From Hyphomicrobiales bacterium (GTDB taxonomy: Bacteria; Pseudomonadota; Alphaproteobacteria; Rhizobiales; Rhizobiaceae), in NCBI GenBank assembly GCA_900471525.1, contig UCEZ01000030.1, forward strand, positions 62,001-126,000: a DNA stretch of 64,000 nt, written 5' to 3'. Under the pieces are notes generated by a model, which was given only the letters and a program-made list of their open reading frames with translations, made no database searches and was not told the DNA's origin. Positions 55,559 through 64,000 of this stretch are shown piece by piece. How positions within the stretch are numbered: position 1 is the stretch's first letter; every line of letters starts with the position of its first letter. Position numbers and translations under genes: made by a program.

Positions 55559-57655
55559 TTGTCCAAAAGATCGAATCTCATGACGCGCATCCTTGTCGCC
55601 GCGTCCTTTGTCGTCGTCGCCGCCTTTGCCGGCTTTTCCGTTTATATCGATACGCTGCAGCATGACGCGACGACGCGCGCCGTCGAGGAGAATATTTCCT
55701 CCTCCGGCAAGCAGGCAGCCCAGAGCGTAGCCAACTGGCTGAACGGCCGCGTCACGCTGACCGCGCTGGTTGCTAATGCAGCAGGCGGTGTCGCCGATCA
55801 GGCCGGCCTCGAAGCCGCGCTCAACAACGATGTTCTCGTCAAGGAGTTCATCAGCACCTATGTCGGCGACGAAACCGGAAAGTTCACTACCTGGCCGCTC
55901 ATGCCGATGCCGGAAGGTTACGATCCGCGCAAGCGCCCCTGGTATCAGGATGCAGTCAAGGCCGACGGCAGCGTGCTTACCGACCCCTATATCGATGCGT
56001 CCAGCGGCGACCTGATCATCAGCGCTGCAGCCCCGGTCAAGAAGGACGGCAAGCTCGCCGGCGTCGCCGGCAGCGACTTCTCGCTGAAAACGCTGGTATC
56101 CATGGTCAAGGCCATTGATGTCGGCGGCGAGGGCTTTGCCTTCCTCGTCAACAAGTCTGGCCAGATCCTCGTCCATCCCGATGCCAAGCTCGTCACCAAG
56201 ACGCTCGCCGACGCTTTCCCGACTTCGACACCGTCGATCGGCTCAACGATCATGCAGACCGAGCTTGACGGCAAGCCAATGCTCGTCAGCTTCGTTCCGG
56301 TCGCCGGCCTTCCTACGGTCGAATGGTATGTCGGCTTCGCCGTCGATGCCAACGTCGCCTATTCCGCCATCGGCCAGTTCCGGATTGCCGCCACCATCGC
56401 CACGCTTCTCGCCGTCGGCGTGATGATCGCCTTCCTTGCCACCCTGCTCAGCCGCCTCGTCATCCGCCCTGTCACCGACATGACCGGTGCCATGGAACGG
56501 CTCGCCAGCGGCGACCTGAAGGCGGAAATTCCCGGCCAGGAACGCCGCGACCAGATCGGCTCGATGGCCGCTGCCGTCGCCGTCTTCCGCAGCAATGCCA
56601 TCGAGCGCGTGCGCCTCGAAGGCGAAGCCGAATCCGGCCGTTCGCTCTCGGAACGGGAGCGTCTTGAGCGCGAAGCCCTGAAGGCGAAAGAAACTGCCGA
56701 CATCCAGCAGGCCGTCGAAGCGCTGGCGACCGGCCTCGGTCGTCTTGCCGATGGTGACCTCGGCTATCGCATCTCCATCCCCTTCGTCTCGCATCTCGAC
56801 CGCCTGCGCGCCGACTTCAACAACTCGGTCACCAAGCTGCACCACGCACTCCAGGCTGTCGGCACCAACGCCCGGGCGATCGACGCCGGCGCCAGCGAAA
56901 TCCGCCATGCCGCCGACGACCTTGCCCGCCGCACCGAACAGCAGGCAGCCTCCGTCGAACAGACTGCCGCAGCCCTTGAGGAAATCACCACGACGGTCAA
57001 GGATTCGGCTCGCCGCGCCGAAGAAGTCGGCCAGCTGGTCGCCCGCACCCGCGCCGGTGCGGAGAAGTCCGGCGAAGTGGTCCGCAATGCCGTCAACGCC
57101 ATGCAGGGCATCGAGAAGTCCTCCGGCGAGATCAGCAACATCATCGGCGTCATCGACGATATCGCCTTCCAGACCAACCTCTTGGCTCTGAATGCAGGCG
57201 TCGAGGCGGCCCGCGCCGGTGACGCCGGCAAGGGCTTTGCCGTCGTCGCCCAGGAAGTGCGCGAACTGGCCCAGCGCTCGGCCAATGCCGCCAAGGAGAT
57301 CAAGGCGCTCATCACCACGTCTGGCCAGCAGGTTCGCGCCGGTGTGACGCTTGTCGGCGAAACCGGTCAGTCGCTGCAGGCGATTGTTTCCGAAGTCCAG
57401 GAGATCAACGGGCATATCGGTGCGATCGTCACCGCCACGCGCGAACAATCAATTGGACTGCAGGAGATCAACACCGCGGTCAACACCATGGATCAGGGCA
57501 CCCAACAGAACGCCGCCATGGTGGAAGAACAGACGGCCGCCAGCCATGGCCTCGCTCAGGAAGCGGCTGCGCTCAACGACCTACTGGCACAGTTCAACAT
57601 CGGCGAAACCGCCCCTGCCGCAAGGCAGCCGGCTTATGGGCTCCGCGCGGCCTGA
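55559..57655 (+). CDS. dCache chemoreceptor (methyl-accepting chemotaxis protein)
   Basis: 698 residues from a TTG at 55559 with GGGAAG upstream. Helices at about 11-30 and 345-370 bracket a periplasmic dCache domain; HAMP and the methyl-accepting signalling domain follow ([20 protein letters not shown]). The distal dCache half has Tyr121, Arg126, Trp128, Tyr129, Tyr144 and Asp173 (YDPRKRPWY...DPY...GSD), which matches the amino-acid-binding dCache_1AA motif as I recall it. So an amino acid ligand is likely. An ATG at 55580 is the alternative start, and frames from 55361 add no domain. A terminator follows. Confidence 0.88.
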   Translation: MSKRSNLMTRILVAASFVVVAAFAGFSVYIDTLQHDATTRAVEENISSSGKQAAQSVANWLNGRVTLTALVANAAGGVADQAGLEAALNNDVLVKEFISTYVGDETGKFTTWPLMPMPEGYDPRKRPWYQDAVKADGSVLTDPYIDASSGDLIISAAAPVKKDGKLAGVAGSDFSLKTLVSMVKAIDVGGEGFAFLVNKSGQILVHPDAKLVTKTLADAFPTSTPSIGSTIMQTELDGKPMLVSFVPVAGLPTVEWYVGFAVDANVAYSAIGQFRIAATIATLLAVGVMIAFLATLLSRLVIRPVTDMTGAMERLASGDLKAEIPGQERRDQIGSMAAAVAVFRSNAIERVRLEGEAESGRSLSERERLEREALKAKETADIQQAVEALATGLGRLADGDLGYRISIPFVSHLDRLRADFNNSVTKLHHALQAVGTNARAIDAGASEIRHAADDLARRTEQQAASVEQTAAALEEITTTVKDSARRAEEVGQLVARTRAGAEKSGEVVRNAVNAMQGIEKSSGEISNIIGVIDDIAFQTNLLALNAGVEAARAGDAGKGFAVVAQEVRELAQRSANAAKEIKALITTSGQQVRAGVTLVGETGQSLQAIVSEVQEINGHIGAIVTATREQSIGLQEINTAVNTMDQGTQQNAAMVEEQTAASHGLAQEAAALNDLLAQFNIGETAPAARQPAYGLRAA

Positions 57656-57677
57656 CAGACGCAGCGAATGCAAAACG

Positions 57678-57706
57678 AAAAGGCCCGGTGAAAACCGGGC
57701 CTTTTT
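57678..57706. terminator. Rho-independent terminator after the chemoreceptor gene
   Basis: Stem AAAAGGCCCGGT / ACCGGGCCTTTT with loop GAAA and a T-run. It can act in both directions; it ends the dCache receptor transcript and may also terminate the converging RNA methyltransferase. Confidence 0.9.
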
Positions 57707-57749
57707 CATGGAAGTATAAATGAAGCGATCGACGGGTATCGCGAAAGCG

Positions 57750-59000
57750 TCACTTCTCCAGCGTCGCCACCACCTCGACATGCGACGACCAGAGGAACTG
57801 GTCGATCGGGGTGACCGAGGTGATCCGGTAGCCGGCATCGACGAGGATGCGCAGGTCGCGCACTAGCGTCACCGGGTTGCAGGAGACCGCAACGATCTTC
57901 TTCACGCCGGAACGGGCCATTTCCTTCGTCTGCACTTCGGCGCCTGCGCGGGGCGGGTCAAAGACGATGGCGTCGTAGGCTTTCAGTTCCGAGGTCATCA
58001 TTGGACGGCGGTAGAGGTCGCGTTTCTCCACCGTCACGGGCTTCAGCCCTTGGGTGTTGCGAGCCGCAAAATCGAGCGCCTTCAGCGGCTTGTCTTCGCT
58101 CTCCACGGCATGCACCCGGGCCTTGCGGGCAATACGCAGCGAAAATGTCCCGGATCCTGCAAAAAGATCTATGACGCGCTTGGCTTTGCCGAGATGGGCC
58201 AGCACCAGTTCCGCCATCGCCTCTTCCGCCGGCTTTGTCGCCTGCGTGAAGCTTCCGGGCGGTGGCGAGACCGAGACGCCGCCGAAATCGATGACGGGTT
58301 TCACCGGTTCGACCAGGATTTCTCCGTTGAGGCTGAGACGGGCAATGCCCTTCTGGCCGAGAACCGTTTCGACCGCCATGCGCCGCTGCCGGTCGTCCAT
58401 CGCCTTGATGCCGTCGAAGGCAAGGTCGAGACCTGACAGTGTTTCAAGCACGGTGATGCGGAAGGGTTCGGCGTTGACCGCCATCGCATTGGCGATCGTC
58501 CGGATGGTTGCAAGCCGCGACACGATGCCGGGGCTTGCGATGGGACATTCCGATATCGCGACGATGTGATGGGTCTCATGCTGGTTGTAACCGAGCAGCA
58601 GCTCCTTTTCGGTGCGCCGCGCCGTGAAGACCGCGCGGCGGCGTTCGCCGGGATGGGCAAGGACCAGCGGTGCCACCTCGGCCTGCAGCGCCTTCGATTT
58701 CAGCGCATCAAGGACCAGTTGCCGCTTGAAGTTCTGGTAAAGGCCGTCGCTCGCATGCTGCAGGCTGCAGCCGCCGCAGGTTCCGTTCTCGCCGTCCGGC
58801 CCGAAGTGCCGGCATTTCGGCGCAACCCGCTCGGGCGAGACGTCCGACATGGACATCACCGTGCCCTTGTCCTTGTTGACCGCCAGCGCCACGGTTTCGC
58901 CGGGCAGCGTAAAGGACACGTAGACCGGCCCGAACGGGCCGCGCGTGATGCCGTCGCCCGACTGACCGAGCTTTTCGATGGTCAGCGTTTCGGTGCTCAT
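57750..59000 (-). CDS. 23S rRNA (uracil-C5)-methyltransferase (RlmD/TrmA type)
   Basis: 416 residues. N-terminal TRAM-like OB fold (ETLTIEKLGQSGDGITRG), a Cys cluster near residue 63 (CRHFGPDGENGTCGGCSLQH) that binds an iron-sulfur cluster in this family, SAM motif (VIDLFAGSGTFSLRIAR), DPPRAGA and the catalytic SCNPVTLVRDL. It methylates C5 of a uridine; RlmC/RlmD/TrmA cannot be separated by eye. The ATG overlaps the tlyA stop. Confidence 0.85.
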   Translation of the reverse strand: MSTETLTIEKLGQSGDGITRGPFGPVYVSFTLPGETVALAVNKDKGTVMSMSDVSPERVAPKCRHFGPDGENGTCGGCSLQHASDGLYQNFKRQLVLDALKSKALQAEVAPLVLAHPGERRRAVFTARRTEKELLLGYNQHETHHIVAISECPIASPGIVSRLATIRTIANAMAVNAEPFRITVLETLSGLDLAFDGIKAMDDRQRRMAVETVLGQKGIARLSLNGEILVEPVKPVIDFGGVSVSPPPGSFTQATKPAEEAMAELVLAHLGKAKRVIDLFAGSGTFSLRIARKARVHAVESEDKPLKALDFAARNTQGLKPVTVEKRDLYRRPMMTSELKAYDAIVFDPPRAGAEVQTKEMARSGVKKIVAVSCNPVTLVRDLRILVDAGYRITSVTPIDQFLWSSHVEVVATLEK

Positions 59001-59803
59001 GCTTCTTCGTCCAACGGGGCTTCTTCGTCCAAGGCGTCGTCGTCGTCCAGCGGCTTGCGTCCGGCCAGCAGATATTCCTCATTGCCGTCGCCGCCGGAGA
59101 TAGGCGAGGGGATGAGGCCGAGGCTTTCCCAACCCATGTCCTCGGTGAGCCAGCGTTCCAGCTCGGCCGCGACCGCAGGCGCGCTTTCCGGGTCCTTGAG
59201 AAGTCCTGCCTTGCTGATCGCCTCACGGCCGGCCTCGAACTGCGGCTTGACGAGCAAGATGCAATGGGCGCCGGGTGCGGCGAGGTCCAGCGCCGGCGGC
59301 AATGCCAGTTTCAGCGAGATGAAGGAAACGTCGGAAACGACGAAGGAAATCTCGCGGCCGTCGAGATGATCCTCGTCCAGCACCCGGGCGTTCAGGCCCT
59401 CGATGTTGGTGACGCGCGGATCGGCCTCCAGCCGGGGATGGAACTGACCATGGCCGACATCGACGGAAATGACATGGGCAGCACCGTTATGCAGGAGGAT
59501 TTCGGTAAAGCCTCCGGTCGAGGCGCCGATGTCGAGACAGTCCAGTCCCTCCGGCGACAGCTTGAAATGCTCAAGCCCCGCCTTGAGCTTCAGCGCTGCG
59601 CGCGAAACGTAGGGCTGGACCGGATCGTCGATGGCGATGGTCGCGTCTTCGGGAAAGGTGGAGCTCGCCTTGGTGATGACGCGGCCGTTGACGGTGACGG
59701 TGCCGCGCTGGATCGCATCGCGGGCACGTGAACGGCTGGCGACAAGCCCGAGGTTCAGGAGCAGCTGATCGAGGCGGACGGTTGTTTTAGGTTCGTTTGA
59801 CAT
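58997..59803 (-). CDS. TlyA family rRNA methyltransferase / hemolysin A-like
   Basis: 268 residues: N-terminal S4 RNA-binding domain (VRLDQLLLNLGLVASRSRAR), then an FtsJ-like methyltransferase (LDIGASTGGFTEILLHNGAA), consistent with 2'-O-methylation of rRNA cytidine. The tail is acidic (DDDDALDEEAPLDEEA). Overlaps the following methyltransferase by four bases, so both RNA modification genes are coupled. Confidence 0.88.
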   Translation of the reverse strand: MSNEPKTTVRLDQLLLNLGLVASRSRARDAIQRGTVTVNGRVITKASSTFPEDATIAIDDPVQPYVSRAALKLKAGLEHFKLSPEGLDCLDIGASTGGFTEILLHNGAAHVISVDVGHGQFHPRLEADPRVTNIEGLNARVLDEDHLDGREISFVVSDVSFISLKLALPPALDLAAPGAHCILLVKPQFEAGREAISKAGLLKDPESAPAVAAELERWLTEDMGWESLGLIPSPISGGDGNEEYLLAGRKPLDDDDALDEEAPLDEEA

Positions 59804-60058
59804 GGCGTCTCATGGCGCGTTGCGAACTCTGTTGCAAGTCTCCTTGCGCATTGCAGCAAACTTAAACGAATATTAAGTCAAACGATGCAGGTTTCCCGGG
59901 CGGGCAAAGCCTATCAAGATCAACCATGATGGTAATGGTCTTTTTGCCGGCACCGATGATTTCCCCCGATATTGAAGCTGGTCGCCCGTTCTCTTGCACG
60001 GCGCCGATCGCCAATTTTTGTTTTTACCGTGGCGCTGCCCGCCCAAGGATATTTCGCG

Positions 60059-61891
60059 ATGTTGAAAAACCTCTCCCTGAACCGAAAGCTCGGTTTCACC
60101 TTCGCCGGCCTCATTCTGATCTTTCTGGCCGTATCCGGCATCGTTCTTTTCAAGGCCAATCTCTCGGTGGAAGCTTCCACCCGGCAGAGTGCGTCGCAGC
60201 GGCTGATCGTGCTGATCGATGATGCGATGCAGGGCATGCTCGAACAGGCGGTCAACCAGCGCGGCTTCCTGCTTTTGCGCAGCGACAGCACCTATGGCGA
60301 CGTGGCCGTCAACCGCGAACGGATGGTCAAGGCGATTGCCGAGGCGAAGGCCACCGCGACAGATCAGCCCGAACTGTCCAAGCAGCTCGATGCCATGCAG
60401 GCGGCTGCCGATGTCTGGTACAACGAACTGGCCCGGCCGCAGATCGAGGCTGCTCGCACCACCGACAAGCCGCTCGCCGAAATCATCGAAATCGGCCGCA
60501 ACCTCTCCAAGGGCCAGCTCGATACCTTCCGCAGCGTTGCCGCCAAGATCAAGGCGGACGCTGCCGCCTGGTCCGAACTTCAGACCGCAGAACAGACGGC
60601 TTCGATCGGTGATGTGCGCTTGACCCTGATGGTCGGCGGCCTTGCCGCCGCGCTGGTTGCAGCCGCGCTCGCCTGGGCTCTGTCGCGCGGCATCGTTCGC
60701 CCGATCGTCGACATGACCGGTGCGATGGGCCGTCTGGCAGACGGCGACCATGAAATCGCCGTGCCGGCGCTCGACCGCACTGATGAAGTCGGCCGCATGG
60801 CGCAGGCCGTACTCGTCTTCAAGCAGGCGGCACTCGAAAACCTTAAGATTACCGGCGAAGCCGACAAGATGCGCAGCGACGCCGAAACCAGCCGTCGTCT
60901 CAGCGATACGGAAAAGGCACGCGAACGCGATGCCATGCTGCAGGCGACATCAAGCCTCGGCAATGGCCTGAAGCGCCTTGCTTCAGGCGACCTCGGTTTT
61001 CAGCTCAACGAACCCTTCGCCGGCGATTTCGAAAGCCTGCGCCAGGATTTCAACCGCTCCGTCGCGCAGCTTGCCGAAACACTCGCAGCCGTCTCCAATG
61101 CGGCCGGTTCGATTGACAGCGGCACGCGCGAGATCAGCCAGAGCTCCGACGATCTGTCCCGGCGGACCGAACAGCAGGCCGCTTCGCTCGAAGAAACCGC
61201 CGCGGCACTCGACCAGATCACCGTCAATGTCTCCAACTCCTCCAAACGTGCTGACGAGGCCCGCGATGTCGCGGTCCAGGCCAATGCCAGCGCCGCTCAG
61301 TCGGGCTCCGTGGTGGCCAATGCTGTGGAAGCCATGCGCCGCATCGAGGAATCCTCCAGCCAGATCTCCAACATCATCGGCGTCATCGACGAGATCGCCT
61401 TCCAGACGAACCTTCTGGCGTTGAATGCCGGCGTTGAAGCGGCGCGTGCCGGCGATGCCGGCAAGGGTTTCGCCGTCGTCGCCCAGGAAGTGCGCGAACT
61501 GGCGCAGCGCTCGGCAAAGGCCGCCAAGGAGATCAAGGACCTGATCCGCAATTCGAGCGTCGAAGTCGAAGGCGGCGTGAAGCTGGTACGCGAAACCGGC
61601 GATGCGCTGAAGACCATCGAGACCTATGTCGTGACGATCAACCAGCATATGGACGCGATCGCCACCTCGGCCCGAGAACAGTCGGTTGGTCTGGCCGAAG
61701 TCAATACGGCCGTCAACCAGATGGACCAGGTCACCCAGCAGAACGCTGCCATGGTGGAAGAGACGAATGCAGCCAGCGCGACGCTTGCCAATGAAGCAAG
61801 CCGCCTGCGCGAACTGATCTCACAGTTCCAGCTCGACACCGGCAAGGGCTACAGCCAATCGGTATCCCGCGTGTCTCGCCGCGCCGCCTGA
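60059..61891 (+). CDS. Chemoreceptor (methyl-accepting chemotaxis protein)
   Basis: 610 residues. A first helix (LGFTFAGLILIFLAVSGIVLF), a helical periplasmic four-helix-type domain (to about 190, with AVNQRGFLLLRSDS), a second helix (LTLMVGGLAAALVAAALAWA), HAMP, then the signalling domain, closely like the receptor at 55.6 kb ([20 protein letters not shown]). AAGGA precedes ATG 60059. The ligand is unknown; the sensor half is unrelated to that of the other receptor. Confidence 0.88.
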   Translation: MLKNLSLNRKLGFTFAGLILIFLAVSGIVLFKANLSVEASTRQSASQRLIVLIDDAMQGMLEQAVNQRGFLLLRSDSTYGDVAVNRERMVKAIAEAKATATDQPELSKQLDAMQAAADVWYNELARPQIEAARTTDKPLAEIIEIGRNLSKGQLDTFRSVAAKIKADAAAWSELQTAEQTASIGDVRLTLMVGGLAAALVAAALAWALSRGIVRPIVDMTGAMGRLADGDHEIAVPALDRTDEVGRMAQAVLVFKQAALENLKITGEADKMRSDAETSRRLSDTEKARERDAMLQATSSLGNGLKRLASGDLGFQLNEPFAGDFESLRQDFNRSVAQLAETLAAVSNAAGSIDSGTREISQSSDDLSRRTEQQAASLEETAAALDQITVNVSNSSKRADEARDVAVQANASAAQSGSVVANAVEAMRRIEESSSQISNIIGVIDEIAFQTNLLALNAGVEAARAGDAGKGFAVVAQEVRELAQRSAKAAKEIKDLIRNSSVEVEGGVKLVRETGDALKTIETYVVTINQHMDAIATSAREQSVGLAEVNTAVNQMDQVTQQNAAMVEETNAASATLANEASRLRELISQFQLDTGKGYSQSVSRVSRRAA

Positions 61892-61911
61892 CATCCGCAG
61901 CATGTGTCCAG

Positions 61912-61939
61912 AAAGCCCCGGCCATCGACCGGGGCTTTT
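61912..61939. terminator. Rho-independent terminator after the second chemoreceptor
   Basis: Stem AAAGCCCCGG / CCGGGGCTTT with a 7-base loop, followed by a short T-run. It lies 20 bases after the receptor stop. Confidence 0.85.
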
Positions 61940-62038
61940 CCATGCCGGTGGCGTCCATTTTCGGTCTAATGCCCGCATGCGCCTTGGCGGCGGCACACCT
62001 GCCATGGCAGCATGCGGACGATATTGGGGAGAAAATCG

Positions 62039-63040
62039 ATGTTCCTGCGGTCTTGTCTTTTCGCCATTGCCCTGCTGCCGGGTGCGGCCCTTGCTAACGA
62101 CACCATGGCCGACCTGAAGACCGGCGGGCTGAGCTACGTGCAGACGCTCGACATCGAGATGGTCAAGGAAGACCTGTTCATTTCGCGCGAGGAAATCCGC
62201 GTCGATTACATCTTTCGAAACACCACCGACAAGCCGGTTTCCGGCATTGTTGCCTTTCCTATGCCCGACATTACCGGCAGTCCGGAAAGCAATATCGCCA
62301 TGAGCGATATGCAGGCCGACAATTTCCTCGGCTTTTCGGTGACGCAGGACGGTGAACCGATCAAGGTCCAGTTGCAGCAGCGGGCCATCGCCAACAGTCT
62401 CGACGTGACCGACGATCTCGCCGAGCAGGAGGTGCCGTTGCTGCCCTTTGCCGACGCGACCGCCGAAGCGCTTGCTGATCTGGACGATGCTGTTGCCGCG
62501 GACTTCGTCGAACGAGGTATCCTTTTCAACTATGCCTATGACGACGGTAATGGCATGCAGGATCACCGCACGCCGCTCTGGACCCTGCGATCCGCCTATT
62601 GGTGGAAAGCGACCTTTCCGCCCGGCCGCGATATCCATGTCTCGCACCGCTACAAGCCGAGTGTCGGCGGAACGGTGGCCGTGACACTGCTGGAAGACGG
62701 CAAGCCGCAGGGCGAACGCTTCGAGGAATACAAGGCGCGCTATTGCATCGACGACAGCTTCGTCAAGGCAACCCAAAAGCTGCCGCCGCCGAGCGACGAT
62801 GGCCGGGCGACCTATACCGAAGCCTGGATCTCCTACATCCTGACGACCGGCAACAACTGGGGCGGACCGATCAAGTCCTTCACGCTGACCGTCGACAAGG
62901 GCGATCCGGCCAACCTGATCAGCTTCTGCGGGAAGGGCGTGAAGAAAACCGGGCCGACGACATTCCAGATGAGCGCCGAGGATTTTTATCCCGAGAAGGA
63001 CCTCGACATTCTGATTCTCCAGCGTGCGCAGGATGAATGA
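62039..63040 (+). CDS. DUF4424 secreted protein
   Basis: 333 residues: a signal peptide (LRSCLFAIALLPGAALAND) and a soluble domain with the DUF4424 pattern (VDYIFRNTTDKPVSGIVAFPMPD, GFSVTQDGEPIKV, WWKATFPPGRDIHVSHRYKP). GGGGAG precedes ATG 62039. Periplasmic; function unknown. No operon partner. Confidence 0.75.
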   Translation: MFLRSCLFAIALLPGAALANDTMADLKTGGLSYVQTLDIEMVKEDLFISREEIRVDYIFRNTTDKPVSGIVAFPMPDITGSPESNIAMSDMQADNFLGFSVTQDGEPIKVQLQQRAIANSLDVTDDLAEQEVPLLPFADATAEALADLDDAVAADFVERGILFNYAYDDGNGMQDHRTPLWTLRSAYWWKATFPPGRDIHVSHRYKPSVGGTVAVTLLEDGKPQGERFEEYKARYCIDDSFVKATQKLPPPSDDGRATYTEAWISYILTTGNNWGGPIKSFTLTVDKGDPANLISFCGKGVKKTGPTTFQMSAEDFYPEKDLDILILQRAQDE

Positions 63041-63176
63041 GTTCCGACGTGTCGATCAAACGAAAATAATGGATCGCTAAAATTGTATCGGCGGCATCGG
63101 GTGGGAGAGTAACGAATTTCGTCTAGAAGCAGGTCCTGATTGCTAGCCGCGATGACGGCAACCTTGGGGACTAGGA

Positions 63177-64000
63177 ATGTACGGCCAGCGGGAGAACAGA
63201 ATCGACCTTCTACGGGGCCTGTCGCTTCTGTTGATCTTCATCGGTCATGCCGAGTTCACGTTTTCGCTGACGTTCCAGCATTCGCGTGGCTTTTCCGACG
63301 CCTCCGAAATCTTCGTGCTGCTTGCCGGCATGTCTTCGGCGCTCGCGTATTATCGTCCGGACGCCGGGCTGCGGCTGGAGCGTCCGTGGAAACGCGCGTT
63401 CCGTCTTTACATCGTCCATCTCCTGCTCTTTGCAATCATGGCGACAATCGCGGCTGTTGCGCTCGGCGTGTTTGATCAGTCGGCATGGGCTGTCGACATG
63501 ACGGATTTCTGGCGAGACCCGTTCCAGCATGGGCTACAGGCCCTGTCGCTGAGCTACATGCCCGGCAATCTCGACATATTGCCGATGTATGTCGTCCTGC
63601 TCTTGTTTGCTCCGCTTGCCTTTCTGCTTCACGACTGGTCGAAGGGCGCCTTGCTCGGACTTTCCTGCCTTGTCTGGTTCATCGCCGGACTGGGACACAT
63701 CAATCTTCCCAATGCTGCCCTCGAGGGGCACGTCTGGTATTTCGATCCGCTATCGTGGCAGTTGATCTTCGTGATCGGGATATGTCTCGGTGTGCGCATG
63801 AAGCGCGGCCAATCCATTCTGCCCTATAATGGAAGCGTATTTGCAGCGGCGGCTGTTTTTGCGATTGCCGCTATTCCCATCAATCTTGCCGTTCATCTTG
63901 GCATCCTGGAACCGCCGTTTGGCGATCTGCATCATCAGCTGGTTTCCAAGACCAATGGCGGCCCGCTGCGGATCGTCAATGTGCTGGCAATCCTCTATCT
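63177..64000 (+). CDS. opgC: OpgC-like membrane acyltransferase (glucan modification), 3' end outside window
   Basis: Starts MYGQRENRIDLLRGLSLLLI, with IFIGHAEFTFSLTF following. Multiple transmembrane helices and LSYMPGNLDILPMYVVLL mark an OpgC/acyltransferase-3-like protein, which succinylates osmoregulated periplasmic glucans at the inner membrane. GGGGA precedes the ATG. Over 274 residues lie in the window; the frame remains open at the edge. Confidence 0.75.
   Translation, partial: MYGQRENRIDLLRGLSLLLIFIGHAEFTFSLTFQHSRGFSDASEIFVLLAGMSSALAYYRPDAGLRLERPWKRAFRLYIVHLLLFAIMATIAAVALGVFDQSAWAVDMTDFWRDPFQHGLQALSLSYMPGNLDILPMYVVLLLFAPLAFLLHDWSKGALLGLSCLVWFIAGLGHINLPNAALEGHVWYFDPLSWQLIFVIGICLGVRMKRGQSILPYNGSVFAAAAVFAIAAIPINLAVHLGILEPPFGDLHHQLVSKTNGGPLRIVNVLAILY

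Overview
The window is about 60% GC and densely coded on both strands. It looks like a chromosomal segment from the Rhizobiaceae (Rhizobium/Agrobacterium group). The reasons are gene content typical of that family (DUF6101 and DUF1217 proteins, a BA14K protein, an OpgC-like glucan modifier, a likely HPE1-like secreted protein, gbcAB), the neighbourhood ispE - TPR protein - polyprenyl synthase - DUF2007 - N6-adenine methyltransferase - S49 peptidase - glyQ, and several families of short palindromic repeats of the kind scattered through Rhizobiales genomes. No rRNA, tRNA, CRISPR array, phage or intact insertion sequence was seen.

Layout. 1-9 kb: isoprenoid and housekeeping genes (ispE, a TPR lipoprotein-like protein, a polyprenyl diphosphate synthase, a tRNA-type methyltransferase, an S49 peptidase, glyQ). 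ispE runs without a stop into an unrelated small-protein domain that leaves the window. 9-19 kb: a PAS-GGDEF cyclase, a methyltransferase, LemA, an EPSP synthase, a DUF2207 membrane protein and glyS. glyS is flanked by two copies of one repeat and carries a different 129-bp palindromic repeat in frame. 19-24 kb: a divergent TetR/MFS efflux pair with three near-identical operators, a DUF523 protein, an HPE1-like secreted protein and purD. 24-32 kb: a translationally coupled pair made of a PotD-like periplasmic binding protein and a GGDEF-EAL membrane protein, then a CopD-like protein, a fosmidomycin-resistance-type MFS exporter divergent from an AraC regulator, a MipA/OmpV protein and ubiA.

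32-46 kb: a 30-residue gene with its own ribosome binding site and terminator, DUF6101, a six-repeat DUF1217 protein, a D-2-hydroxyacid-type FAD dehydrogenase next to Sua5/TsaC, a degenerate GGDEF protein, and a cobalamin riboswitch leading into gbcAB (glycine betaine demethylase). An HxlR regulator then sits divergent from an SDR and a quinone-type oxidoreductase. 46-64 kb: a beta-helical RTX-type secreted protein, a GH25 lysozyme-like protein, BA14K, a ZntB-type transporter, an acyl-CoA dehydrogenase / enoyl-CoA hydratase operon, a PHB-depolymerase-like esterase, two chemoreceptors flanking two RNA methyltransferases, DUF4424, and the start of opgC.

The points most worth following are the B12 riboswitch in front of gbcAB, the PotD-like/GGDEF-EAL sensing pair (an NspS-MbaA-like arrangement), the in-frame repeat inside glyS, and the ispE fusion at a perfect A AAA AAC slippery heptamer.
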